Made by a program: the position numbers and the translations under genes. Of a DNA stretch of 64,000 nt, positions 43,132-52,887 are shown one piece after another. The stretch is from contig JAFAAW010000083.1 in the NCBI GenBank assembly GCA_023426365.1, positions 6,911 through 70,910 of the forward strand. Reading direction: 5' to 3'. Source of the stretch: Pseudomonadota bacterium. GTDB lineage: Bacteria; Pseudomonadota; Alphaproteobacteria; Rhodospirillales; Magnetospirillaceae. Positions within the stretch are counted from its first letter, which is position 1; every line of letters begins with the position of its first letter. The notes under the pieces are model-generated. The model worked only from the letters and a program-made list of their open reading frames with translations, made no database searches and was not told where the DNA came from.

Positions 43132-44970
43132 ATGACGAAACTCGGTATTCCCGGCGGCAGCACGGTCAATGCCACTCTGTTGGCGTGGATCGACGAGATG
43201 GCGAAGCTGTGCAAGCCCGACGCCATCCACATCTGTGACGGCTCCGAGCGGGAGTACGATGCCCTGTGCGAACTGATGGTCGCCGGCGGCACGATGATCA
43301 AGCTGAACGAGGCCAAGCGCCCCAATTCCTATCTCTGCCGCTCCGACCCGCGCGACGTCGCCCGCGTCGAGGACCGCACCTTCATCTGCTGCGCCAGCAA
43401 GGATGACGCCGGCCCGACCAACAACTGGGTCGCCCCCGCCGAGATGAAGTCCCGCATGGGCAAGCTGTACGACGGCTGCATGCGGGGCCGCACCATGTAC
43501 GTGGTGCCGTTCTCCATGGGTCCGCTGGGTTCGGACATCGCCCATATCGGCGTCGAGATCACCGACAGCCCCTATGTCTGCACCAACATGCGCATCATGA
43601 CCCGCATGGGTCAGGCCGTGCTGGACCTGCTGGGCAAGGACGGCGAGTTCGTCAAGTGCCTGCACTCGGTCGGCAAGCCGCTGGCGAACGGCGAGAAGGA
43701 CGTCGCCTGGCCGTGCGATCCCGACAACATCACCATCAGCCACTTCCCCGAAGAGCGCACCATCTGGTCGTATGGCTCGGGCTACGGCGGCAACGCGCTG
43801 TTGGGCAAGAAGTGCTTCGCGCTGCGCATCGCCTCCACCATGGGCCGCACCGAGGGCTGGCTGGCCGAGCACATGCTGATCGTCGGCGTGGAAAACCCCG
43901 AGGGCGAGAAGACCTACGTGGCCGCCGCCTTCCCGTCCGCCTGCGGCAAGACCAACTTCGCCATGCTGCAGCCGCCGGCCGCCTTCGAGGGCTGGAAGAT
44001 CTGGACCGTCGGCGACGACATCGCCTGGATCAAGCCCGGCGCCGACGGCAAGTTCTACGCCATCAACCCGGAAGCCGGCTTCTTCGGCGTCGCCCCGGGC
44101 ACCGGCTATCACACCAACGCCAACGCCATGGCGGCGTGCGCCAAGAACTCCATCTTCACCAACGTCGCGCTGACCGACGACGGTGACGTGTGGTGGGAAG
44201 GCATCAGCGAGGAGAAGCCCGCCCACCTGATCGACTGGAAGGGCCGCGACTGGACCCCGGACTCGACCGAGCCGGCCGCCCATCCGAACGCCCGCTTCAC
44301 TGCCCCGGTCGGCCAGTGCCCGTCGGTGGACCCGGATTGGGAAAACCCGGCCGGCGTGCCGATCTCGGCCTTCATCTTCGGCGGCCGCCTGTCGAAGACC
44401 ATGCCGCTGGTGTACCAGTCCTTCGACTGGGTGCACGGCGTCTATCTGGCCGCCACCATGGGTTCGGAGGCCACCGCCGCCGCCGTCGGCCAGGCCGCCA
44501 TCCGTCGCGACCCGTTCGCCATGCTGCCGTTCTGCGGCTACAACATGGCCGACTATTTCAGCCACTGGCTGGAGATGGGCCGCAAGGTCAACAACCCGCC
44601 GGCCATCTTCCGCGTCAACTGGTTCCGCAAGGACGCCAACGGCAAGTTCATGTGGCCGGGCTTCGGCGACAACATGCGCGTGCTGCAGTGGATCGTGGAC
44701 CGCGTCCACGGCCGTGCCCCGGCGGTGGAAAGCCCGTTCGGCCACGTGCCGACCTATGACGACCTCGAGTGGAAGGGCCTGGACTATCCGAAGGACAAGT
44801 TCCAGGAACTGATGACCATCGAGCGCGATGCCGGCGTGGTCGAGGCGCGCAGCCAGGAAGACCTGTTCGACAAGTTCCTGGATCGTCTGCCGGGCGAGTT
44901 CAAGTGCCAGCGCGAGCTGCTCAAGGCCCGCATGTGGCGTTCGCCCGCCGTGTGGCAGATGAAGCAGTAA
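43132..44970 (+). CDS. pckG: GTP-dependent phosphoenolpyruvate carboxykinase
   Basis: Converts oxaloacetate and GTP to PEP, CO2 and GDP at the start of gluconeogenesis. The 612-aa protein carries the GTP-class signature FPSACGKTNFAML with the reactive Cys and P-loop, GDDIAWIK (metal site) and WFRKD. The length is typical for the GTP class (about 600) and not the ATP class (about 540). The start MTKLGIPGGS follows GGAG ten bases upstream. In many Rhizobiales an ATP-type pckA lies beside chvI; here the GTP type lies 5 kb from chvI. Confidence 0.96.
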   Translation: MTKLGIPGGSTVNATLLAWIDEMAKLCKPDAIHICDGSEREYDALCELMVAGGTMIKLNEAKRPNSYLCRSDPRDVARVEDRTFICCASKDDAGPTNNWVAPAEMKSRMGKLYDGCMRGRTMYVVPFSMGPLGSDIAHIGVEITDSPYVCTNMRIMTRMGQAVLDLLGKDGEFVKCLHSVGKPLANGEKDVAWPCDPDNITISHFPEERTIWSYGSGYGGNALLGKKCFALRIASTMGRTEGWLAEHMLIVGVENPEGEKTYVAAAFPSACGKTNFAMLQPPAAFEGWKIWTVGDDIAWIKPGADGKFYAINPEAGFFGVAPGTGYHTNANAMAACAKNSIFTNVALTDDGDVWWEGISEEKPAHLIDWKGRDWTPDSTEPAAHPNARFTAPVGQCPSVDPDWENPAGVPISAFIFGGRLSKTMPLVYQSFDWVHGVYLAATMGSEATAAAVGQAAIRRDPFAMLPFCGYNMADYFSHWLEMGRKVNNPPAIFRVNWFRKDANGKFMWPGFGDNMRVLQWIVDRVHGRAPAVESPFGHVPTYDDLEWKGLDYPKDKFQELMTIERDAGVVEARSQEDLFDKFLDRLPGEFKCQRELLKARMWRSPAVWQMKQ

Positions 44971-44984
44971 CCTGCTGAAACGAA

Positions 44985-45020
44985 AACACCCCCTGCCGGT
45001 GACGGCAGGGGGTGTTTTGT
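44985..45020. terminator. bidirectional terminator between pckG and the antiporter gene
   Basis: AACACCCCCTGCCG (44985-44998) pairs over 14 bp with CGGCAGGGGGTGTT (45003-45016), followed by TTGT. On the minus strand TTTTCG follows the same stem, so it can serve both convergent genes. Confidence 0.88.
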
Positions 45021-45066
45021 TGGCCGCGCGCCGCCCGCGCCTCCGCCCGTCGAGAGGGTGCCTCCC

Positions 45067-46878
45067 TCAATGATCGGCGCGGCGGCGCCGGCCGCGCCAG
45101 CGGCGCAGGTGTTCGCGCACCTCGCGGCCCGAGGGGAACAGCGGAAGGCGCGGCTTGTCCACGCTGGTGGGTTCGGCGGCCAGTCCGACCTCGGTGATGG
45201 CGTCGTCGGCGCTGAGCGCGCGCACGATCAGCTCCACCTCGCCCAGCGCCACGCGGTCGCCGATGCCCGGCGTGGTGCCCAGCGACCATTCCAGCCACTG
45301 GCCGATGGTGACCTCGCGCACCTCCTCGGGCACCGGCAGGCCGTACATGAGCGCCAGCACGTCCATGCGGGCGCGCGGGTCGAGGGGGAAATCGCCGAAG
45401 AATTCGCGATCGGCTTCGGCGGCCAGCGCCGGGCTGGCGAACAGGCGGTCCAGATGGGGGACGCGTTCGGGCTTGGCGAACAGCCACACCAGATCGCCCG
45501 GTTTCAGCGTCGGCACGCCCGACCCCAACAGCGAGCGGCCATCGCGCACCACCAGCGACGGCGACGCCCAGCGCGGCAGGCGGTGGCCCTGGGCCACCAG
45601 CGAATGGGGCACGATGCGATAGGCGACCAATTCGTGGCCGGCGCCGGGGATCTCCAGTTCCATGCGCTCGACCGGGCCGATGCGGCGCGGCACCACCTGG
45701 CCCAGCCAGCGCGCCACCGGCCCGATGGTCCAGCCCTGCACCGCCAGCGACACCAGCACCACCAGGAAGGTGACGTTGAAGAACAGGCGGCCGTTTTCCA
45801 TGCCCGAGATGATGGGCAGGATGCCCAGCAGGATGGCCACCGCGCCGCGCAGCCCCACCCAGCCGACAAAGGCGGTTTCGTTGCGGGTCATGCGGAACGG
45901 CAGCACCCCCACCCACACCGCGATGGGGCGGGCGATGAAGATCAGCACGAAGGCCACGCCCAGGCTGGGCAGGATGAGGGGAGGGAATTCCGCCGGGCTG
46001 GCCAGCAGGCCGAGGGTCACGAACATGGCGATCTGGGCCAGCCAGGTGACGCCGTCCTGGAAGCGCCGCATGGTGTCGGGCGCCACCAGCCGGGCATTGC
46101 CCGCCACCAGCCCGGCGACGTAGACGGCCAGGAAACCCGACCCGCCCGCCATGGCGGTGGCGGCGAACAGCATCATCGCCAGCGACAGCCCGGCGATGGG
46201 CAGCAGGCTGCGTTCGATGCCCAGCCGGTTGACCGCCTGGACGATGACGGCGCCGCCCGCCAGTCCGGCGATGCCGCCGATGCCGAACTGCATGACGAAA
46301 TCGGTCAGCACCAGCATGCCGAAGCCGTCATGGCTGTCGCGCCCGACCAGGAAGTGAATCAGCACCAGGGTCAGGAAGATGGCCATGGGGTCGTTGGACC
46401 CCGATTCCATTTCCAGGATCGAGCGCACGCGGTCGCGGACATGGATGCCGCCCACACGCAGCAGGAAGAATACCGCCGCCGCGTCGGTCGAGCCGACGAT
46501 GGCCCCCAGCAGCATGCCCTCGGTCCACGACAGGTGCAGCAGGTAACGGGCGGGCACGGCCACGATGAGCGCCGTCAGCACCACGCCCACGGTCGCCAGC
46601 GACAACGAGGGCAAGGCGGCGGTGCGCAATGACCGAAGCGGTGTGTGGAAGCCCGAATCGAACAGCACCACCGCCAGGGCCACGCTGCCGATCATATAGG
46701 CGGTGCCGGCGTCGCCGAACCGGATGCCGCCGATGCCGCCGTCGCCGGCCAGCAGGCCGACGCCCAGGAAGACCAGCAGCAGGGGGGCGCCGATGCGGAA
46801 CGACAGCAGGCTCGAAAAGATACTGACGGCCACCAGGCCCGACAAAACCAGCACGGCGACGTTCATGTTCTCGATCAC
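45067..46878 (-). CDS. CPA1-type potassium/proton antiporter (CvrA/NhaP2-like)
   Basis: Inner-membrane antiporter of 603 aa. About 12 transmembrane helices span residues 5-400, with GAIVGSTDAAAVFFLLR and MESGSNDPMAIFL, the conserved ion-binding motifs (Asp residues) of the family. A C-terminal cytoplasmic RCK_C/TrkA-C-like region (about 410-490; RIVPHSLVAQGHRLP) and an acidic/CorC-HlyC-like tail (about 495-600) suggest regulation by ligands. K+ or another monovalent cation is exchanged for H+. It is divergent from another antiporter gene at 47045. Confidence 0.9.
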   Translation of the reverse strand: MIENMNVAVLVLSGLVAVSIFSSLLSFRIGAPLLLVFLGVGLLAGDGGIGGIRFGDAGTAYMIGSVALAVVLFDSGFHTPLRSLRTAALPSLSLATVGVVLTALIVAVPARYLLHLSWTEGMLLGAIVGSTDAAAVFFLLRVGGIHVRDRVRSILEMESGSNDPMAIFLTLVLIHFLVGRDSHDGFGMLVLTDFVMQFGIGGIAGLAGGAVIVQAVNRLGIERSLLPIAGLSLAMMLFAATAMAGGSGFLAVYVAGLVAGNARLVAPDTMRRFQDGVTWLAQIAMFVTLGLLASPAEFPPLILPSLGVAFVLIFIARPIAVWVGVLPFRMTRNETAFVGWVGLRGAVAILLGILPIISGMENGRLFFNVTFLVVLVSLAVQGWTIGPVARWLGQVVPRRIGPVERMELEIPGAGHELVAYRIVPHSLVAQGHRLPRWASPSLVVRDGRSLLGSGVPTLKPGDLVWLFAKPERVPHLDRLFASPALAAEADREFFGDFPLDPRARMDVLALMYGLPVPEEVREVTIGQWLEWSLGTTPGIGDRVALGEVELIVRALSADDAITEVGLAAEPTSVDKPRLPLFPSGREVREHLRRWRGRRRRADH

Positions 46879-47044
46879 GCGCCTTGCCCCTTGCCTGGTG
46901 CTTTATCCTTCGGGTTTAAAAGTGCTGTGGGCCGTTGTCCAGGGGCGCATGGGGCTGTTTCCCCACGTCATAAGCATTTTCCCTTAATTCCTGCCCCGAG
47001 ACAGCTTAGTTAGAAAGAAACACACGCAACGAAAGGCCCGCGAT

Positions 47045-48751
47045 TTGGACCACGGCATCCTGCGCGATGCGCTGATTTTCCTGGCTATCGCCGTGATCGT
47101 GTCGCCGCTGTGCCACCGGCTGCGGCTGTCGCCGGTGCTTGGCTATCTGCTGGCGGGCAGCGTGGTCGGCCCGGCCGGCCTGGGCTTATTGAGCGACGAG
47201 GACGGGGCGCGCCACCTGGCCGAGCTGGGCATCGTCTTCCTGCTGTTCATGATCGGGCTGGAGCTGTCGTGGGAGCGCCTGCGCGTCATCCGCCACTTCA
47301 TCTTCGGGCTGGGAACCGCACAGGTGCTGGTCACCGGCTTCCTGGCCGCCGCGGTGATGAACTGGATCGGCCTGGACATCGACGGCGCCGGCGTGGTCGG
47401 CGTGGCCTTGGCGTTCTCCTCCACCGCTTTCGTCCTGCAACTCCTGTCCGAACGCAGCGAGCTGAATTCCCAGGTGGGCCGCCTGGCGGTGGCGGTGCTG
47501 ATCCTGCAAGATCTGGCCGTGGTGCCGCTGCTGGTGGTCATTCCCCAACTGGGCCAGCAGGGCGAGCTGACGATGGCGTGGACCCAGGCGCTGGCCGTGG
47601 CCAAGTCGGTGGCGGCGATGACCACCATCTTCCTGGTGTCGCGCCTGGCCCTGCGACCGCTGTTCCATGTGGTCAGCGCCACCCACCAGCCCGAGGTGTT
47701 CGTGGCCGCCGCCCTGCTGGCGGTGGTCGGCACCAGCTTCGCCACCGAGGCCGCCGGCCTGTCGCTGTCGCTGGGCGCCTTCCTGGCCGGCGTCATGCTG
47801 GCCAGCACCGAGTACCGCCATCAGGTGGAAGCCGACCTGCAGCCGGTGCGTGGCCTGTTGATGGGCCTGTTCTTCCTGACCGTGGGCATGACGGTCGATC
47901 CCGCCAAGCTGGTGGTGGACCTGCCCGACATCGCCAGCGGCGTGGCCTTGCTGGTGCTGGGCAAGACCGCCGTCCTGACCGTGCTTGCCCTGATCTTCCG
48001 CTTTCCGCTGATCACCTCGCTGCATCTGGGCCTGCTGCTGGCCCAGGGTGGCGAGTTCGCCTTCGTGGTTCTGGCCCGCGCCGGTCAGGCCGAGCTGATT
48101 TCCGGCACCGACATCGAGCTGCTGACCTCGGTGGTGGCGGTCAGCATGGCAGTGACGCCGGCGCTGGCCATGCTGGGCGACTGGGTGGCGCACCGCCGCC
48201 GCCAGGCGGAAGGCGCGGCGGTGGCGCCCGACCGCGACTGCCACGACATGGCCGGCCACGTGATCATCGTCGGCTTCGGCCGGGTCGGCCAGATCGTCGC
48301 CGGCATCCTGCGGGAACTGGGAATTCCTTACGTGGCCATCGACCGCGACCCCCGCCTGGTGTCGCGCCTGCGCGACGGCAACGGCGACAACGCGTCGGTG
48401 TTCTTCGGCGACATCCGCAAGGTCGAGGTGCTGAGGGCGGTGGGCGCCGCCCGCGCCCGCGCCCTGGTGCTGACCATCGACGCGGGATCGGGCCGCGAAA
48501 AGCTGGTCCCGCGCCTGCGCGCCCAGTTCCCCACCGCCCATATTCTGGTGCGCGCCCGCGACCGCCTGCAGGCGCGCGGCCTGGAACAAGCGGGCGCCAC
48601 CGCGGTGGTGCCGGAAATCCTGGAAGGCAGCCTGCAACTGGCCGGCGTCACCCTGCGCCATTTGGGCCTGCCGCCCGACGAGGTGCACACCCTGATCGAC
48701 AGCTATCGCCGCGCCGATTACGCCAAGCTGTCCCTGACCACCGAACGCTGA
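47045..48751 (+). CDS. CPA2-type cation:proton antiporter with RCK domain (KefB/C-like)
   Basis: Inner-membrane protein of 568 aa. About 12 helices (1-390) include SPVLGYLLAGSVVGPAGLG and the family motif LALAFSSTAFVLQLLSE. From about residue 398 comes an RCK/TrkA-N domain, GHVIIVGFGRVGQIVAGILR, a Rossmann NAD-binding site, then VPEILEGSLQLAG. The start is a TTG at 47045 preceded by GAAAGG. Glutathione-gated K+ efflux is known for KefB/C; here the gating ligand is unknown. It may share a 165-bp control region with the divergent CPA1 gene. Confidence 0.9.
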   Translation: MDHGILRDALIFLAIAVIVSPLCHRLRLSPVLGYLLAGSVVGPAGLGLLSDEDGARHLAELGIVFLLFMIGLELSWERLRVIRHFIFGLGTAQVLVTGFLAAAVMNWIGLDIDGAGVVGVALAFSSTAFVLQLLSERSELNSQVGRLAVAVLILQDLAVVPLLVVIPQLGQQGELTMAWTQALAVAKSVAAMTTIFLVSRLALRPLFHVVSATHQPEVFVAAALLAVVGTSFATEAAGLSLSLGAFLAGVMLASTEYRHQVEADLQPVRGLLMGLFFLTVGMTVDPAKLVVDLPDIASGVALLVLGKTAVLTVLALIFRFPLITSLHLGLLLAQGGEFAFVVLARAGQAELISGTDIELLTSVVAVSMAVTPALAMLGDWVAHRRRQAEGAAVAPDRDCHDMAGHVIIVGFGRVGQIVAGILRELGIPYVAIDRDPRLVSRLRDGNGDNASVFFGDIRKVEVLRAVGAARARALVLTIDAGSGREKLVPRLRAQFPTAHILVRARDRLQARGLEQAGATAVVPEILEGSLQLAGVTLRHLGLPPDEVHTLIDSYRRADYAKLSLTTER

Positions 48752-48830
48752 GAGCGCCGCGGCCCAGGGCCGGGAAGCCCCCGCCCCGAGCCGTCGAGGT
48801 CCTGTACGGCCGTCCGCGCGTTACGGCCTG

Positions 48831-48880
48831 CCTCAAGGCCCCTGCCTCAAGCCCCCCTTCCTCAAGGCCCCTGCCTCAAG
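48831..48880. repeat. short tandem repeat after the KefB-like gene
   Basis: The 21-mer CCTCAAGGCCCCTGCCTCAA(G) occurs at 48831-48851 and again at 48860-48880, separated by 8 bases. The right copy reaches the end of the pfp coding region. Confidence 0.8.
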
Positions 48881-50090
48881 GATTGAGCACCTTGGGCACC
48901 CGGTTCAGGCGCAGGCGGAAGGCGTCGGGCATGCCCTTGCCCAGCAGCGGGCGCAGGTACATGCGGAAGGCGTCGGTGACGTCGGTGCCGTTGTCGGCGA
49001 TGAACTCGTCTTCCATGGTGCGGGTCTTGCCGGCCACCGACTCCAGCGGCATCAGCTTGTAATCCACCGAGTAAAAGCCGGTGCGCTGGATGGTGACTGA
49101 ACCGTCGTTCTGCCCCCACATGGCGAACTGCACCGCCTTTTCGCCCACCTCGCGCGCCTCGCGCTGGTCCACGTCCGAGACGCAGCCGACGAACGAGCGC
49201 TGGAGATAGCCGAAGGTGTCGCCGCGCACCCGCTTGTAGCCCAGCTTGGTCTTGATTTCCTCGCACAACAGGTCGGCCAGGGCGCCGGTGCCGGAAAGCT
49301 GGACGTTGCCGTGGGCGTCCTTTTCGATTTCCTTGGCCAATTGGGTGATGATGGGGGCGCCCGATTCGTCGTGGATGCCCTCGCTGACGGCGATGACGCA
49401 GCGGCCGTGGCGGTCCATGGTCGCCTTGACGTCGCCCAGGAACCTTTCCACCTTGAACGTGCGCTCGGGCACGTAGATCAGGTGCGGGCCGTCATCGGGA
49501 AACTTCTTGCCCAGCGCCGAGGCGGCGGTCAGGAACCCGGCATGGCGGCCCATCACCACCGCCAGATAGACGCCGGGCAGCGCGGCGTTGTCCAGGTTGG
49601 CGCCCATGAACGACTGCGCGACGAAACGCGCCGCCGAGGGAAAGCCGGGCGTGTGGTCGTTATGGACCAGATCGTTGTCGATGGTCTTGGGGATGTGCAT
49701 GCAGCGCAGCGGATAGCCGGCCTTGCGCGCCTCCTCCGACACGATGCGCACGGTGTCGGACGAATCATTGCCGCCCACATAGAAGAAATAGGCGATGCCG
49801 TGCGCCTTCAGGACCTTGAAGATCTCCTGGCAATATTTGAGGTCGGGCTTGTCGCGCGTGGACCCCAGCGCCGAGGACGGCGTGTCCGCCACCATTTCCA
49901 GGTTGTGGCTGGTTTCCTGGGTCAGGTTCAGGAAGTCCTCGTTCACGATTCCGCGCACGCCGTGATAGGCGCCGTAGACCAGATCCACGTTGCGGAACTT
50001 GCGGGCTTCCAGCACCACGCCGGCCATGGATTGGTTGATCACCGCGGTCGGACCGCCCCCCTGGGCCACCAGTACCTTGCCGTGCAGCAT
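48876..50090 (-). CDS. pfp: pyrophosphate-type 6-phosphofructokinase
   Basis: Reversible phosphorylation of fructose-6-phosphate using PPi. The 404-aa protein has GGGPTAVINQS at the N-terminus, YVGGNDSSDT in place of the ATP-enzyme GGDGS/GGDDT, and PKTIDNDL with the Lys diagnostic of PPi dependence, then VMGRHAGFLTA. The last codons overlap a short tandem repeat. As no ATP-type PFK is seen here, glycolytic/gluconeogenic flux through this step may be PPi-linked. Convergent with the KefB-like gene. Confidence 0.94.
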   Translation of the reverse strand: MLHGKVLVAQGGGPTAVINQSMAGVVLEARKFRNVDLVYGAYHGVRGIVNEDFLNLTQETSHNLEMVADTPSSALGSTRDKPDLKYCQEIFKVLKAHGIAYFFYVGGNDSSDTVRIVSEEARKAGYPLRCMHIPKTIDNDLVHNDHTPGFPSAARFVAQSFMGANLDNAALPGVYLAVVMGRHAGFLTAASALGKKFPDDGPHLIYVPERTFKVERFLGDVKATMDRHGRCVIAVSEGIHDESGAPIITQLAKEIEKDAHGNVQLSGTGALADLLCEEIKTKLGYKRVRGDTFGYLQRSFVGCVSDVDQREAREVGEKAVQFAMWGQNDGSVTIQRTGFYSVDYKLMPLESVAGKTRTMEDEFIADNGTDVTDAFRMYLRPLLGKGMPDAFRLRLNRVPKVLNP

Positions 50091-50238
50091 GACGCCTCCC
50101 TGGTTTCAGCCGGAATCGGTCCGGCGGCACAGGATAGGACAGAACCGGCACCGGCGACAGGGGCAAGGGGGCTTGTACCACCTTGGGAGAGACGCCATCT
50201 TGGGGACAGCCCATGCCGCAACCAGGAGTTCGCGTCCC

Positions 50239-50439
50239 GTGTCCTATGCCCCGCCCGATGTTGATTTCGAAGTCGAGTCGCCCTGCGTGTCCCAGTGCGG
50301 CCTGGACCCCGAAACCAACATGTGCAACGGCTGCGGCCGGACGCTTGATGAAATCCGCGCCTGGAAACTGGCCAGCAACGCGGAAAAGCTGGCGATCCTG
50401 AACGCCATGGCGCGCCGCCGGGCCGAGCAGGCCCGCTGA
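50239..50439 (+). CDS. DUF1289 small Cys-rich protein
   Basis: A 66-aa protein with ESPCVSQCGLDPETNMCNGCG, the four-Cys DUF1289 motif likely to bind a metal, followed by a helical LDEIRAWKLASNAEKLAILN. The start is a GTG at 50239, supported by AGGAG ten bases upstream; no in-frame ATG precedes the Cys motif. The stop overlaps the next ATG, placing it first in the lipid A operon. Function unknown. Confidence 0.85.
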   Translation: MSYAPPDVDFEVESPCVSQCGLDPETNMCNGCGRTLDEIRAWKLASNAEKLAILNAMARRRAEQAR

Positions 50440-50996
50440 TGGCGCAAGCATCGGACCGCATCGACGCCATCCTGGATTTCTGGTTCGCGCCGGGCATGGA
50501 AAAGCGGTGGTTCGTCGCCGATCCCGCGCTCGACCGCGCCCTTGCGGAACGCTTCGGCCAAGACCTGGCCCAGGCGGCGCAAGGCGCGCTGGACCATTGG
50601 GTGGACACCGCCGACGGCGCGTTGGCGCTGGTCATCCTGCTGGACCAGTTGCCGCGCAACGTGTTCCGCGGCAAGGCCCATGCCTTCGCGCTGGACAGCC
50701 GGGCGCTGGCCATCGCCGAGGCCGCCCTGCTGCGCGGGCACGACCGCGCGCTGGCGCCCATCCGCCGCCGCTTCCTCTACCTGCCGTTCGAACATTCGGA
50801 ATCGGTGGCCGACCAGCGCTTTTGCGTCAGCTTGTTCGAACAGGCCGGCGACGACCCCGAAGGGCTGGATTACGCCCGCCGCCATCTGGCGGTGATCGAG
50901 CGTTTCGGCCGTTTCCCCCACCGCAACGAGGCGCTGGAACGCGAAACCACGCCGGAGGAGGAGGAGTTCCTCAAAAGCCCCGATTCCCGTTTCTAG
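50439..50996 (+). CDS. DUF924 family protein
   Basis: A 185-aa helical protein of the DUF924 family: ILDFWFAPGMEKRWFVADPA, LVILLDQLPRNVFRGKAHAF, FLYLPFEHSESVADQ and IERFGRFPHRNEAL are its conserved blocks (TPR-like fold in known structures). Biochemical role unknown. It overlaps the DUF1289 gene by one base and precedes msbA by about 60 bp. Confidence 0.93.
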   Translation: MAQASDRIDAILDFWFAPGMEKRWFVADPALDRALAERFGQDLAQAAQGALDHWVDTADGALALVILLDQLPRNVFRGKAHAFALDSRALAIAEAALLRGHDRALAPIRRRFLYLPFEHSESVADQRFCVSLFEQAGDDPEGLDYARRHLAVIERFGRFPHRNEALERETTPEEEEFLKSPDSRF

Positions 50997-51057
50997 CGCT
51001 GGGGACCCTTGCGTGCTATGGTCCGGCGGCCGTATCCGCCGCATAACGGGCAAGCCC

Positions 51058-52872
51058 TTGAGCAAGAAGAAGATTTCGTTGGACTACTCCACCACCGTCC
51101 TGATGCGCCGCCTGATGAAGGAGGGCATTCGCCCCTATCTCGGCATGGTGCTGCTGGCGGTGTTGTGCATGGCCGTCTCGGCCGGCGCCACCGCCATGTA
51201 CGCGTGGCTGATGGACCCGATCATCAACAAGATCTTCGTCGCCCGCAAGGCCGAGTACCTGTGGCCGCTGGCCGCCACCATCATCACCACCTTCGCCTTC
51301 AAGGGCATCGCCGATTACGGCGAGGCGGTGCTGCTGTCGCGCGTGGGCCTGCGCGTCATCTCGGACATGCAGAACCGCCTGTTCTCGCGCCTGATGGATT
51401 TGGACGTGGCCTATTTCCACGCCAACCAGTCGGGCAAGCTGATGAGCCGGCTGACCAACGACGTCAACGCCATGCGCTTCGCCGTGTCCAACGCGCTGAC
51501 CGGCGCGGGCAAGGACGCCTCCAGCGTGCTGTTCCTGGTCGGCCTGATGTTCTATCAGGACTGGGTGCTGTCGGCGCTGACCTTCTTCGTGTTCCCGCTG
51601 GCCATCCTGCCGATCCGCAAGCTGGGCCGGCGCATGCGCAAGGTGACCGCCAACACCCAGGAGCAGGTGGGCCTGCTGTCCACCTATCTGAACCAGGCCA
51701 TCCAGGGCATCCGCGTGGTCAAGGCCTATGGGATGGAGGATTACGAGCGGCGCAAGGTCTCGGGGCTGGTCGAGGCGCTGCACGAGATGACCTTCAAGGC
51801 GGCGCGCGTGCGCTCGGCCTCCTCGCCCATCATGGAAATGCTGGGCGGCATCGCCATCACCGTGGTCATCGTCTATGGCGGTTCCCAGGTGATCGCCCAG
51901 GCCGACAGCAACCCCGACCGCGCCGGCGCCTTCTTCTCGTTCATCACCGCGCTGATGCTGGCGTACAAGCCCATGAAGGCGCTGGCCTCGCTCAACACCA
52001 ACCTGCAGGAGGGCCTGGCCGCCGCCGCCCGCTGCTTCGAGGTGATCGACACCCGGGCCGCCATCGCCGAACGCCCCGACGCCCCCGAATTGGTGGTGCG
52101 CGAGGGCAATGTGCGGCTTGAGGGCGCTTTCTTCACCTATGACGGGGTCAAGGCGGCGCTGGACGGCGTTTCGCTGGACGTGCCCGGCGGCAAGACGGTG
52201 GCGCTGGTCGGCCCGTCGGGGGCCGGCAAGACCACCATCCTGAACCTGCTGCCCCGCTTCTACGACGTCACCGACGGCCGCGTGCTGGTGGACGGCCAGG
52301 ACGTGCGCGACGTGTCGCTGGCCAGCCTGCGGGCCAAGATCTCGCTGGTCAGCCAGGAGATCATGCTGTTCGACGACAGCATCCGCGCCAACATCGCCTA
52401 TGGCCGCTTCGGCGCCACCGACGAGGAGATCGAGGTGGCCGCCCGCATGGCCGCCGCCCACGAGTTCATCATGGCCCTGCCCGAAGGCTACGACACCGTG
52501 GTGGGCGAGCGCGGCCTGAACCTGTCGGGCGGCCAGCGCCAGCGTCTGGCCATCGCGCGCGCCATGCTGAAGAACGCCCCCCTCCTGCTGCTGGACGAGG
52601 CCACCAGCGCGCTGGACACCGAATCCGAGCGTCAGGTCCAGCAAGCGCTGGAACTGCTGATGAAGGGCCGCACCACCATCGTCATCGCGCACCGCCTGTC
52701 CACCGTGGTCAATGCCGACCTGATCCACGTCATGGATCGCGGCCGGGTGGTGGAATCGGGCGACCACAACGCACTGATGGAGCGCGGCGGCCTGTACGCG
52801 CGGCTGTACGCCATGCAATTCGCCGAGGAAAACCAGCGCGCCGAGGGCTATCCCTCGGCCTGGCCGGCCTGA
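51058..52872 (+). CDS. msbA: MsbA-type lipid A exporter (ABC transporter, fused permease-ATPase)
   Basis: Half-transporter of 604 aa that flips lipid A-core across the inner membrane. Six helices lie in about 20-310, followed by the ATPase: Walker A GPSGAGKTTILNLLP, signature NLSGGQRQRLAIARAM, Walker B LLLLDEATSALD, switch IAHRLSTV. The start is probably the TTG at 51058 (MSKKKISLDYST); a GTG at 51013 in frame is possible and neither has a strong ribosome site. It lies upstream of the DUF374 acyltransferase, waaA, lpxK and an lpxL-like gene. Confidence 0.94.
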   Translation: MSKKKISLDYSTTVLMRRLMKEGIRPYLGMVLLAVLCMAVSAGATAMYAWLMDPIINKIFVARKAEYLWPLAATIITTFAFKGIADYGEAVLLSRVGLRVISDMQNRLFSRLMDLDVAYFHANQSGKLMSRLTNDVNAMRFAVSNALTGAGKDASSVLFLVGLMFYQDWVLSALTFFVFPLAILPIRKLGRRMRKVTANTQEQVGLLSTYLNQAIQGIRVVKAYGMEDYERRKVSGLVEALHEMTFKAARVRSASSPIMEMLGGIAITVVIVYGGSQVIAQADSNPDRAGAFFSFITALMLAYKPMKALASLNTNLQEGLAAAARCFEVIDTRAAIAERPDAPELVVREGNVRLEGAFFTYDGVKAALDGVSLDVPGGKTVALVGPSGAGKTTILNLLPRFYDVTDGRVLVDGQDVRDVSLASLRAKISLVSQEIMLFDDSIRANIAYGRFGATDEEIEVAARMAAAHEFIMALPEGYDTVVGERGLNLSGGQRQRLAIARAMLKNAPLLLLDEATSALDTESERQVQQALELLMKGRTTIVIAHRLSTVVNADLIHVMDRGRVVESGDHNALMERGGLYARLYAMQFAEENQRAEGYPSAWPA

Positions 52873-52887
52873 CGCGGACGCCCGCCC

